Below are positions 1 to 7,352 of a stretch of DNA of 10,615 nucleotides, piece after piece. The notes below the pieces were generated by a model. It searched no databases, was not told the DNA's origin, and saw only the letters and a program-made list of their open reading frames with translations. The position numbers were made by a program, and so were the translations under genes. This DNA comes from Acetobacteraceae bacterium. GTDB taxonomy: Bacteria > Pseudomonadota > Alphaproteobacteria > Acetobacterales > Acetobacteraceae. Each line of letters begins with the position of its first letter. The first letter of the stretch is position 1. The stretch is taken from assembly GCA_003164305.1 (NCBI GenBank), contig PLSZ01000124.1, positions 1 to 10,615 on the forward strand, written 5' to 3'.

Positions 1-404
1 GCCGGAGTTCGCGCCGGTCTCCGTATCCGTGGCTCACGCCGAACGTTCTTCGCGCGATTCATACTCGTTTCGTTACATTTGCGACGATGTGATTGATTGA
101 CCAATCGTCCCGGGTCCTGATCGACTTTACCCATGCACGAGCATCGTCCAAATTATTATCCAATACGAATATACGGTGCCGGAGCCATTTTATTTTTTGA
201 CATTTCCCGCCGTTAAATCCTTGAACAACTTCCGGTAGCGAACTAGTTTACAAGACGGTTACACTTCACGAAATGCTACCTGTTGGCGCGGGTCAGCCTG
301 ACGATCATCTGTACAAGCACCAGAACACTGGCTGAAACGCGCGTCCAGATGCGGAGCAAGCAACACAGGTCCGCCGAGATCTGGAAATTCCTGAGGCTGA
401 ATGC
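1..404. other. Non-coding region upstream of the SARP-type regulator
   Basis: No convincing coding sequence is present. The stretch from about 120 to 260 is clearly richer in A and T than the rest of the window, as expected of a promoter region in a GC-rich genome. It contains GATTGACCAATC at 95-106, an imperfect inverted repeat (GATTG/CAATC around a 2-base centre), and a TTGACA hexamer at 197-202 with no good -10 box at normal spacing. The left edge may hold the end of an upstream control region. I see no terminator or tRNA. Confidence 0.6.
221..249 (+). promoter_or_regulatory. Candidate sigma-70-type promoter for the regulator gene
   Basis: TTGAAC at 221-226 and TAGTTT at 244-249 are separated by 17 bases, inside the AT-rich stretch. 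Both boxes match the consensus only partly, four positions for the -35 and four for the -10. Transcription would start near 256 and leave a leader of about 150 bases before the ATG at 405. The TTGACA at 197-202 is an alternative -35 without a partner. This is inferred from spacing and composition only. Confidence 0.3.
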
Positions 405-2642
405 ATGCCGGACGATCTCGAAGCCGTCTACCAACAGGTCCGCTCGCAGCTTGGAAACGAGGAATGGCCTCGACTTTCCGCGCATGAGCAGACTGTGGCC
501 GTTTATCAGGAAATGCGGCTCAGGGACGCCGCGTCCATCGATAGCCGCAATCATCCTGGCGGCGGGCTCGGCGGGGTCATTTCATTTGGAACGACCATCC
601 GCGGCGTGGTGCGCCTGCGGTTGACGGGGCAGATGGAAGCGTGGACCGTTTCAGGTGAAAACGTTTTACCGACCGGCCGCAAAACCCGCGCGCTGTTCGC
701 CGCCGTGGCGATGGCGGCGCCGCGGCCCGCGTTGCGCGCGCGCCTCGCCGAACTGATCTGGAGCCGGCGGCCCGAGGAACAGGCGCGGGCTTCATTACGC
801 CAGGAAATCCAGTTGCTACTGAGGGCGCTCGCTCCGGCGAAGACCGAAGTCCTGCACGTCACACGCGATCATCTGTCGCTGGCACCTGGCGTCACCTGGG
901 TCGATGTCGAAGAAATCATGCGGGCATCCGCCAGCAAGCCGGCGGCGCTGTCGTTGTTGGACGGCGAACTGCTCGAGGATCTGGAAGGCATCGATCCGGC
1001 ATTCGACATGTGGCTCACGACGGAGCGGGAACGGATCCGTGATCGCGCACGCGGCATGGCGGAATCCTTGTTACGTGAACAAACCGATGCCACGTTGGTC
1101 ATTCCGGCGGCGCAGCGGCTGTTGCAAATCGATCGCGCGCATGAAGAAGCCTGGCGTGCCCTGATGCGCGCGCACGCCGAACAGGGTGAGCGCGGAATGG
1201 CCATTCAGGCGTACCACCGCTGCCGCGCCGTGCTGGCCGATCTGCTCGACGCCGTGCCCTCGGCGGAAACGCAAACGTTGTTGAATGAGCTTCGCGGTCC
1301 CTCCAGCAAGCGCATGCCGCCGCGGCCGCCGAGACTGGTGGCGGACGCCGAACCGGTCACGCTGCTGGAATCCGAGACCGAAACGATGCCCCGGGAGATG
1401 CCGCCCCCGCGTGAGGGCGTGCGGGTCGGAGTCCTGCCGATCCGCTGTGTCGGTCTGCCGGATGACATCGCCTATCTTGGACCCAGCCTCGCCAATGAGA
1501 TAACTCTCGCGCTATCGCGTTTTCGCTGGATGACCGTCGTCTCGTCGAATTCAACCGGATCGGCGCGGGACGGAGAGGTCGTCAAACAGCGCGACCGCTG
1601 GATCGACTTCATGCTGGATGGGGCAATCCAACGCAGCCGTAACAAATTGCGTATCACCTTGCGCCTGCTCGATCTCCGCGAAGATAATCAGGTCGTCTGG
1701 GCCAGGCGGTTCGACCGCTCCTCCGACGATCTGCTGGCCGTGCAGGAAGACGTCTCCGCCGAGGTTGCCGCGCAGATCGATCCGGTGATGCTGCTGATCG
1801 AGGCGAAACGCGGCGCCGCGCGGCATGCCCCGACCCCATCGGTCTACGATCTCATTTTGCTTTCGGTCCCACTCATTACCAGACTGGAACGGAATGGCTT
1901 CATGCGAGCGGGCGCGTATTTACAGCAAGCCATCGCGCTGGATCCGGAGCACGCCGCCTCGCACGCCTGGTACGCCGCCTGGTACGCCCTGTTGATCAGC
2001 CAGAACTGGGCTTCCGACGTCTGTCACGCCCGGCGGCAGGCCGGTTTTCTCGCGGAACGAGCGACGTCGCTGGCACCAGATTCAGCGGGAGCGTTCACGA
2101 TGTGCGGCCTTGTGCGGGCGTTCATCAATAATCGGCCGTCAGAAGCGGCCGCCCTCCACGAACACGCGCTCCTGCTAAACCCAAATCTCGCCTCCGCCTG
2201 GGCTCTGTCAGCCATCACGCAGGTTTTTCTGGGTCACCTGCAAGAGGCCGAACGGCGCTATGCCCGTTACAAGGCGTTGTCGCCGCTCGATCCTTACTCC
2301 TTCATATTCGATGGACTGTTCGCGGTGGTCCACATTCTTAAGCACGACTACCCGACCGCGGTGACCGTCGGACGGGCCGTTACGCAACTGCATCCAGGTT
2401 ATTCGGCCGGATACAAACCTTACCTCGCGGCGCTTGGTCATCTCGGCCACGTGGAGGAGGCTTCGGTTGTCTTACGGCGCCTGATGACGATCGAACCGGG
2501 ACTGGCGGTGGAGCGATGTCTCAGGTTGATCCCGTTGCAACGCGCGGTGGACCGCGACCATTTCGCCGAGGGGCTGCGGCTGGCCGGCGTGCCCCTATCC
2601 TGTGGCCTGGTGCCCGAGTGGGGCGACAAGAACCTCCACTGA
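405..2642 (+). CDS. SARP/BTAD-type transcriptional regulator with TolB-like and TPR domains
   Basis: This 745-residue protein is most likely a cytoplasmic DNA-binding regulator. Residues 1-60 form a short charged helical region (EAVYQQVRSQLG...EQTVAVYQEM). Residues 69-160 match the winged-helix domain of SARP/AfsR regulators, with GRKTRALFAAVA and the conserved ARASLRQEI. Residues 165-297 are a BTAD helical domain. A Pro/Glu-rich linker (298-338) leads to a TolB-like alpha/beta domain (339-462; VGVLPI, LDGAIQRS, VVWARRFDR), as in CadC/adenylate-cyclase-like regulators. Residues 480-730 form TPR-like repeats (AIALDPEHAASHAWYA; ALLLNPNLASAWALSA). The start at 405 is supported by GAGG at 393-396, eight bases upstream; the ATG at 401 is in another frame. 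The wing domain sits about 70 residues in, unlike classical SARPs where it is N-terminal. The ligand and target genes are unknown. The last 48 bases overlap the convergent transglutaminase-like gene. Confidence 0.88.
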   Translation: MPDDLEAVYQQVRSQLGNEEWPRLSAHEQTVAVYQEMRLRDAASIDSRNHPGGGLGGVISFGTTIRGVVRLRLTGQMEAWTVSGENVLPTGRKTRALFAAVAMAAPRPALRARLAELIWSRRPEEQARASLRQEIQLLLRALAPAKTEVLHVTRDHLSLAPGVTWVDVEEIMRASASKPAALSLLDGELLEDLEGIDPAFDMWLTTERERIRDRARGMAESLLREQTDATLVIPAAQRLLQIDRAHEEAWRALMRAHAEQGERGMAIQAYHRCRAVLADLLDAVPSAETQTLLNELRGPSSKRMPPRPPRLVADAEPVTLLESETETMPREMPPPREGVRVGVLPIRCVGLPDDIAYLGPSLANEITLALSRFRWMTVVSSNSTGSARDGEVVKQRDRWIDFMLDGAIQRSRNKLRITLRLLDLREDNQVVWARRFDRSSDDLLAVQEDVSAEVAAQIDPVMLLIEAKRGAARHAPTPSVYDLILLSVPLITRLERNGFMRAGAYLQQAIALDPEHAASHAWYAAWYALLISQNWASDVCHARRQAGFLAERATSLAPDSAGAFTMCGLVRAFINNRPSEAAALHEHALLLNPNLASAWALSAITQVFLGHLQEAERRYARYKALSPLDPYSFIFDGLFAVVHILKHDYPTAVTVGRAVTQLHPGYSAGYKPYLAALGHLGHVEEASVVLRRLMTIEPGLAVERCLRLIPLQRAVDRDHFAEGLRLAGVPLSCGLVPEWGDKNLH

Positions 2643-3479
2643 CATATCCTGAAAGGCGTCGCTGGCACCGACGAACCCGCCCACCACCGGCATGGCCTGA
2701 TGGATATCGCGCGCGACCGCGACCGGGATCAAATTAAAGCCGCCGACGCCGCGGTTTGTTGGATCGAAGGTGATCCAACCGGCTCCAGGCACGTAGATCT
2801 CAGCCCAGGCGTGGGTCGTTCCGGCGTTCGCGGAGCCCTGAAGGGCCTGATCGGGATTGTAAAGATAGCCGGAGACCAGGCGGCCGCCAAAGCCAAGCCC
2901 GCGCGCCGCCTCAAGGAACAGCACCGCGAAATCCCGGCAGGATCCGCTGCTGAAGTCCAAGGTTTCAACGGGCGACTGGGTTCCCTCGTCCTCCCGGCTT
3001 TGGTAACGAATCCCCGTCGAGACGCCGGTGCTCAGGTCTTTTAACAATGCCAGCGTGTCGGTTGGATTGCCGCCGACGAAACTCTGAGCCCAGTCGCGCA
3101 GGCGGCTGGCGGAGTCGGGGTATTGTTGCACGGTCAACGCGCCGAGATCCAGCCATTCATCGTCTGCGTAGCGAAACGGAAAGAAGATCGCCGAAGCCGC
3201 CACGTCGAACACCGGCCAGGCCACGGCGTCGAGTTCCAGCGCCGCGATGCTGTCGATCACCAACGTATCGGTCGGCGACTGAAACGTCACGGTCGCGACG
3301 GCGTTGCCAAAAACATCTTGCGCCCAACTGACGTTCGCGGTTGGTGTCACGGTCAGGTCGAATGAAATAAGGCGCAAATCGCGGCTTTCCCGCGGCCGCA
3401 GCATCAACCGGTGCGCCCCAAGGGACACCGGCTGGCGATAGCGATAGGTTGTCTTGTGATGGATGCTGAGCGCGATCAT
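2595..3479 (-). CDS. Transglutaminase-like (papain-fold) protein without signal peptide
   Basis: This 294-residue protein belongs to the bacterial transglutaminase-like family with its own N-terminal beta domain: residues 1-85 start SIHHKTTYRYRQPVSLGAHRLMLRPR, the usual opening. The catalytic core follows with all three triad residues: Cys181 in SSGSCRDFAVLFLEAARGLG, His223 in TTHAWAEIYVPG and Asp239 in ITFDPTNR. Family members are cysteine peptidases or amidases, or transglutaminases, and the substrate here cannot be read. The start is the ATG at 3479, whose ATGA overlaps the stop of the Hint-GH gene. No strong ribosome site precedes it, so translational coupling is likely; a longer in-frame extension to 3641 lies wholly inside that gene and is not family-like. 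No signal peptide or membrane segment is visible. The 3' end overlaps the convergent regulator by 48 bases. Confidence 0.93.
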   Translation of the reverse strand: MIALSIHHKTTYRYRQPVSLGAHRLMLRPRESRDLRLISFDLTVTPTANVSWAQDVFGNAVATVTFQSPTDTLVIDSIAALELDAVAWPVFDVAASAIFFPFRYADDEWLDLGALTVQQYPDSASRLRDWAQSFVGGNPTDTLALLKDLSTGVSTGIRYQSREDEGTQSPVETLDFSSGSCRDFAVLFLEAARGLGFGGRLVSGYLYNPDQALQGSANAGTTHAWAEIYVPGAGWITFDPTNRGVGGFNLIPVAVARDIHQAMPVVGGFVGASDAFQDMSVEVLVAPLGHQATG

Positions 3480-5788
3480 CGGTTGACACCAAGACGCCGC
3501 GCGGGCGGCGGCACATCCATCAGATAACGCATGGCGCCGCCGAGTTCGATCCGCAAAAGTCCCGCCGCGCCATCGAGAGGCAGCAAGGCGGCACCATCGG
3601 TCCAACGCCACAGCGCGGTATCGTCTCGCTCCACCTGCCACCAGCCGTCCCGCAACTCGGGATGATCGAGCGGGATGGATTTTTCATGGCGGCGCGGACG
3701 CCACGTCAGCGACCGCACCGCGACACCCAGGCGGCGGCTGTCGTCGATCCAGGGACGGACTCCGGAAGGCGCGGCGGCGCGTGACAGCAGGCGCACGGCA
3801 TCGGCTTTTGGCGGCAGCACGAACACGTAACGGCGATGCGTTGCCTCGACCGGGGCCAGCACGCGTCCGTTCGCCAGCAGACGCAGGTTGGGATCGGAGG
3901 TCGTCGTGGCCCCGGCCATGGCGAAACCCAATCGGCTCGCGCGCCGGGCGAAGCGCCGCCAGACCGGCTCGATCCATTTCGGATCGGTGACGAACGGCAC
4001 GCAGGACAATGCCTCGCGCCGCGGCTGCCCGTCATCCGCGGCAAGATCGGGATGCGGAATCAGCGGAACGTTCCCATTCTCGAACAGACCGCGATTGCCG
4101 GTATCGAGGTAGCTCTCGGCCGGCGTTCCCTCGGCCAGAAGAATGTCGTGCCGGTCGAGTTCGACATGAAAGTACTGGATCGAGCGAAACCGTTGCTCGC
4201 GCGCGATCGTCGCGTCGTTGCGCAACAGGCGCGCCGGGACCAGCCGGCCGTCGATGTAAAGCGCGTGATCCGGCGACAGCAGAAGATCGCGCCGCGGCAC
4301 GCCCTCGGCCAGGGCATGGGCACGAACCCGGATGGGTTGCACGAGCGCGGGATCGGGATGGCGCGTGAGGTCGATCCGCCGGTGACCGATCCAGACGATC
4401 GGACGCTTTTCGCCGCTGACCGTAAGAACATTGTCGCCGGCATGCAGTTGCTCGACCGGAACCTCGCCGCGATCGGTCTCGATCCGCGTTCCGCGACAGA
4501 AGCAGGCCGCGTAACCGGTCTTGACCACCGTCTGAGCCGGCTGGCCTTGCACGCTGAAATTGATGCCGTTGGCCGGCCCGACCGAGGCCGCGTCCGGCTC
4601 CCAGTTCCACAAATACGTTCCCACCAAAGAGCCGTTGCCATCCGCCTTCCACGCATCGAAAAACGCCTGGTAAAGATTGGCCTGCAATGCCGGATCCGCG
4701 ACCGCGCCATCCGCGTTGCCGTTCTCGTCATAACCTGGCGTGGCGGGCGAAGAGTCGGCGTCCGATGAGTTCGCGTAACCAAGTTCCGTGAACAGCAACG
4801 GCTTGCCGACGGTAGCGGCGATGCCCTGGTAGTAGCTGATCAGCGACTGGTCGCCGGTGACCGCCAGCGTCGTCGCGTCGGTCGGCGTTTGTGTCCAGCC
4901 CGCGATCAATTGGTTCAGCGTCGGGTTTGCGAGATCGGAAATCGGCGCGTATTCATCGATGCCGACATAGTCCAGCTTGTTCCAGAAACTGATCTGCGTC
5001 GTGATATCGCCGGTGCCAACCGGTAATCCGCTGCCGCCGTATTGCCAGGGCGACAACGCGTCGTCCCAGTCCGCCGAATAGGTCAGCTTGCCGGTGAATA
5101 CCGCGCGCACCGCCGTGATGATATTGTCCCAGTACGTTTCGTACGCGGCCCCGGTCAGTTGATCCAGTTCGGTGCCAATGCAGAACAGCGTCGCGCCATT
5201 GGCCTGCGCCAGCGTCGCTTCCCGGACGATCATCGTTTGGTAGCTGCTGAAGAACGTCGCCACGTTCGACGGATTGTAATAGGTGCGCCACTCGCTGGCG
5301 CTGTAGGAGCCATTTTTCGGGTTCGTCTGACCGGGCGCGGTGTCGTAGTTGCCCGGCAAAAAATCGATCAGCGGGCGAACCACGACCGACAGGCCGAGTC
5401 CCGTCGCCGACGTGATAGCCGAAGCGACATTCGCGTCGCTCTCGGTGTAACCGCCGGCGACGTCATCCTGATAAACAGTGGAGTTTTGCGCGTCGATGCC
5501 GAAATCGGCGGTCATCGCGACGGCGTTGACATTGACCGCGGCCAGGCTCTCCAGAGAGCTGGCGGCGGCGTAGGAGCCGTAAACATCCGCGACGTAATCG
5601 ACGCCATTGAATGGCGGCGGCGAAACGGTCTCCGATGTAACAATCACGATCGGCGCGGGATCATTGACCACCACCGGCGGCGGCAGGCTGATATCCAAAG
5701 CCTGATCCGCCGCCGCATCCGCGCCACCGGTCACCACCGCCAGCGAGCCTTCCTGGTGGCGGCGGCTCCTGTCATGCTCGATCGCCAT
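3476..5788 (-). CDS. GH113-like glycoside hydrolase fused to a Hint_2 (Hedgehog/intein) domain
   Basis: This 770-residue protein has three parts. After a low-complexity N-terminus (1-60, Pro/Val-rich, no signal peptide), residues 62-400 form a TIM barrel resembling GH113 beta-mannanases: VVVRPLIDF, FCIGTELDQL (Glu207, probable acid/base), LTYSADWDD, FWNKLDYVGIDEY, LLFTELGYAN (Glu335, probable nucleophile) and GTYLWNWEPD. Residues 427-570 are a Hint_2 domain: ACFCRGTRI with Cys429 as probable splice or cleavage nucleophile, GEVPVEQLHAGD, LLLSPDHAL with His508, and YFHVELDRHDILLAEG plus ESYLDTGNR. Residues 571-770 form a C-terminal module with IPLDHPELRDGWWQVE and WRWTDGAALLPLDG, a combination I recall after Hint_2 in Acetobacteraceae. 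AAAGGG at 5795-5800, six bases before the ATG, sets the start. It lies 52 bases after the exported transglutaminase-like gene and overlaps the next gene by ATGA. The GH113 assignment and its substrate come from motif recall. Confidence 0.9.
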   Translation of the reverse strand: MAIEHDRSRRHQEGSLAVVTGGADAAADQALDISLPPPVVVNDPAPIVIVTSETVSPPPFNGVDYVADVYGSYAAASSLESLAAVNVNAVAMTADFGIDAQNSTVYQDDVAGGYTESDANVASAITSATGLGLSVVVRPLIDFLPGNYDTAPGQTNPKNGSYSASEWRTYYNPSNVATFFSSYQTMIVREATLAQANGATLFCIGTELDQLTGAAYETYWDNIITAVRAVFTGKLTYSADWDDALSPWQYGGSGLPVGTGDITTQISFWNKLDYVGIDEYAPISDLANPTLNQLIAGWTQTPTDATTLAVTGDQSLISYYQGIAATVGKPLLFTELGYANSSDADSSPATPGYDENGNADGAVADPALQANLYQAFFDAWKADGNGSLVGTYLWNWEPDAASVGPANGINFSVQGQPAQTVVKTGYAACFCRGTRIETDRGEVPVEQLHAGDNVLTVSGEKRPIVWIGHRRIDLTRHPDPALVQPIRVRAHALAEGVPRRDLLLSPDHALYIDGRLVPARLLRNDATIAREQRFRSIQYFHVELDRHDILLAEGTPAESYLDTGNRGLFENGNVPLIPHPDLAADDGQPRREALSCVPFVTDPKWIEPVWRRFARRASRLGFAMAGATTTSDPNLRLLANGRVLAPVEATHRRYVFVLPPKADAVRLLSRAAAPSGVRPWIDDSRRLGVAVRSLTWRPRRHEKSIPLDHPELRDGWWQVERDDTALWRWTDGAALLPLDGAAGLLRIELGGAMRYLMDVPPPARRLGVNR

Positions 5789-5794
5789 CGGTGG

Positions 5795-5800
5795 CCCTTT
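5795..5800 (-). promoter_or_regulatory. Ribosome binding site of the GH113-Hint gene
   Basis: On the minus strand AAAGGG stands six bases before the ATG at 5788. It is the only good site near the start and fixes the N-terminus, which matters because the protein then has no signal peptide. Confidence 0.6.
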
Positions 5801-5840
5801 CGCGTTTCACCCGCACCGGGTGCCTTGCCGGTCGCGGCCT

Positions 5841-6884
5841 TCAGGCGGGTATTTCACGCGCGGCGATCTCATAATGGAAGCCCGCTGGATCGAGCGCGTT
5901 CGGTTGGCCCTTGGCGGTGATCGCGCAAGGGTACATCAGGAAGGCGAAGTTTGGTTGCTCCGTGCCGGCGCCCGGAAGCTCGATATCGGTCGCGCTGTTA
6001 TAACCGATCCAGTTCATTTCCCAGTTGCCGAACAACCTCTCCCGCAGCGCGGCGACGTCGGGATGCTCCAGGGGAAGTTTCTGTTCCAGCACGACCTTGC
6101 GCACGTCCGCCGGATCGACCGGGAACCAGCCGGCGTCTTCCAGGAATACTTCGGCGCGGCAATGCTGCGCCTTGCTGATATCGCCGCTTTTGCCGAGCGA
6201 CGGGAACTGGCGCGATTCGGCCACGCGGATGCCATAAACGTCGCGGGCCGGGAAGCCCGCGGCACGGGCGAGACCCACCATCAGGCTATTGATATCCGCG
6301 CACTTGCCGCCGAATTTCCGTGATTCGAGCATCGATTTTACGTCGCCATAGCCACAGCCAGGGGTGTCCGGATCGCGCCATGTCGTATCGACGACCCAAT
6401 CGTAGATCGCGCGCAACCGTTCGCGCGGCGTGGAATATCCGGCTGTGATCCGATCCGCGGTCTCTCGCACGATACCGTCCGTCGGCACGCTCGGCTGGGG
6501 GGCTGTCCAGAACGCACGCTCGGCCTGGGTGAGCGGGATCATCGGCAGACTGCCGCGGTCGCTTGTGGCGATGCGTTGCACGACCTCGACCTGGCGCGGC
6601 GTGGCGGCGGCGTCCCAGGTGGCGCGGAGGAGGGGAGCGCCATAAGTCGTGTCCCGCACCAGTTCGACCCGTCCGCTGGCCTGAAAGCGGGCGTCGAGCA
6701 CGGTCTGATAGCCGCCGGCGGTCTGCGCCAATGGCAGCCAGAGCCGCTCTGGGCCGGACGGGTCCCGTAACGTGACGCGGGTGGTCACCTCAAACTGGCG
6801 CCACGTGCCAGGCTGGATTGGCTCAGCGGCCCAAACGGGGGCGGCGAACACGGAAGCGGCGGCGAGAAATCCGCGACGGAACAT
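5841..6884 (-). CDS. Exported transglutaminase-like protein with twin-arginine-type leader
   Basis: This 347-residue protein starts MFRRGFLAAASVFAAPVWA: two arginines, a hydrophobic stretch and an AxA-type signal-peptidase site near residues 17-20, so export is likely and the Tat route possible. Residues 25-135 are a beta-rich N-domain (RVTLRDPSGPERLWLPLAQ). The transglutaminase core follows, with Cys195 in KFGGKCADINSLMVGLARAAGFPAR, His241 in KAQHCRAEVFLEDAGW and Asp257 in FPVDPADVRKV, an intact triad. The family includes periplasmic cysteine peptidases and amidases, and its substrate here is unknown. AAGGAAA at 6889-6895 precedes the ATG and supports the start. It is the first gene of the three-gene minus-strand cassette, 52 bases before the GH113-Hint gene. 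It is of a different subfamily from the second transglutaminase-like protein downstream: the two share the triad but little else. Confidence 0.93.
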   Translation of the reverse strand: MFRRGFLAAASVFAAPVWAAEPIQPGTWRQFEVTTRVTLRDPSGPERLWLPLAQTAGGYQTVLDARFQASGRVELVRDTTYGAPLLRATWDAAATPRQVEVVQRIATSDRGSLPMIPLTQAERAFWTAPQPSVPTDGIVRETADRITAGYSTPRERLRAIYDWVVDTTWRDPDTPGCGYGDVKSMLESRKFGGKCADINSLMVGLARAAGFPARDVYGIRVAESRQFPSLGKSGDISKAQHCRAEVFLEDAGWFPVDPADVRKVVLEQKLPLEHPDVAALRERLFGNWEMNWIGYNSATDIELPGAGTEQPNFAFLMYPCAITAKGQPNALDPAGFHYEIAAREIPA

Positions 6885-6992
6885 GGTCTTTCCTTCCCAA
6901 CCTGCCGGCGCACGGCTGGCATGGGGTTCGGCACCACAAGGGGTGCGTTATGACGAGGGCCGTCGCCTGGTGGCGGCACGACCTCGCCGATG

Positions 6993-7020
6993 ACCATACA
7001 GGTTCGAGAGCAGGGTTCAA
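6993..7020 (-). promoter_or_regulatory. Candidate promoter of the transglutaminase/GH113-Hint cassette
   Basis: On the minus strand TTGAAC (7020-7015) and TATGGT (6998-6993) are separated by 16 bases. Each box matches four of six consensus positions. Transcription would begin near 6986 and give a leader of about 100 bases before the ATG at 6884. Read-through from the DUF3096 gene, whose stop is at 7052, is the alternative. Confidence 0.3.
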
Positions 7021-7022
7021 CC

Positions 7023-7045
7023 GGCGCTCCGGCGGCGGCAGCGCC
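7023..7045 (-). other. Short hairpin after the DUF3096 gene
   Basis: GGCGCT and AGCGCC form a 6-bp stem around an 11-base loop, 7 bases past the DUF3096 stop codon. There is no T-run after it on the minus strand, so it is not a convincing intrinsic terminator. It could weakly attenuate or stabilise the transcript end. Confidence 0.25.
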
Positions 7046-7051
7046 CTGACG

Positions 7052-7207
7052 CTACCGCAACAATTGCGGCCAGAGCCCCGCCACGCCGAGCAGGATCAAA
7101 TATATCGCCACGATGAAATTCAGCAGCCGCGGCACGATCAGGATCAGGATGCCGGCGATCAACGCGATCAGCGGTTGCAGCAGCGCGATATCGAGGTGAA
7201 CATTCAT
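7052..7207 (-). CDS. DUF3096 family small membrane protein
   Basis: This 51-residue protein reads MNVHLDIALLQPLIALIAGI and continues LILIVPRLLNFIVAIYLILLGVAGLWPQLLR. It forms two hydrophobic helices (about 7-25 and 29-46) joined by a PRLLN turn, a small inner-membrane hairpin. The pattern QPLIALIAGILILIxPRLLNxIVAIYLI is the signature I recall for DUF3096, whose function is unknown. The start at 7207 is preferred over an upstream in-frame ATG at 7285 because the extra 26 residues are Pro/Arg-rich and unlike the family, and because AAGGAAG lies nine bases before it. It ends in TAG at 7054-7052. It lies 167 bases upstream of the transglutaminase cassette on the same strand. Co-transcription is possible but not shown. 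Confidence 0.88.
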   Translation of the reverse strand: MNVHLDIALLQPLIALIAGILILIVPRLLNFIVAIYLILLGVAGLWPQLLR

Positions 7208-7324
7208 AACGCGTGGCTTCCTTGTGACTGGTGGAAAGGCGCCAGCGCGACCTGGCGGCGGCACACGCGAGCGGGATGGAACCAACCTGTGGATGGAGAC
7301 CGGCGCCGTCCAACCACCAAACTC

Positions 7325-7352
7325 GCGATAGGACGCAAAGTTCCCCTGTCAA
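7325..7352 (-). promoter_or_regulatory. Candidate promoter of the DUF3096 gene
   Basis: On the minus strand a consensus TTGACA (7352-7347) is followed after 16 bases by TATCGC (7330-7325). The -35 is a perfect match; the -10 keeps the TAT but is weak. The start site would be near 7318, giving a leader of about 110 bases. The -35 box overlaps the end of the palindrome at 7350-7363, which suggests control by a repressor or activator. Confidence 0.35.

Noticed and set aside
3480..3641. N-terminal extension of the second transglutaminase-like protein
   Set aside because: It is Arg/Ala-rich, lies fully within the upstream gene, and the family N-terminus begins exactly at the ATGA start.
3836..4768. 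310-residue open frame on the plus strand
   Set aside because: It lies wholly inside the GH113-Hint gene, is Arg-rich with no family motif, and is a shadow of that gene in GC-rich DNA.
3476..5788. Intein inserted in a host gene
   Set aside because: There is no homing-endonuclease domain or terminal His-Asn splice end, and the part after the Hint domain does not continue the barrel. A Hint_2 fusion fits better.
5042..5920. 292-residue open frame on the plus strand
   Set aside because: It is opposite the barrel-coding part of the fusion gene, is rich in Arg and Asp, and shows no domain.
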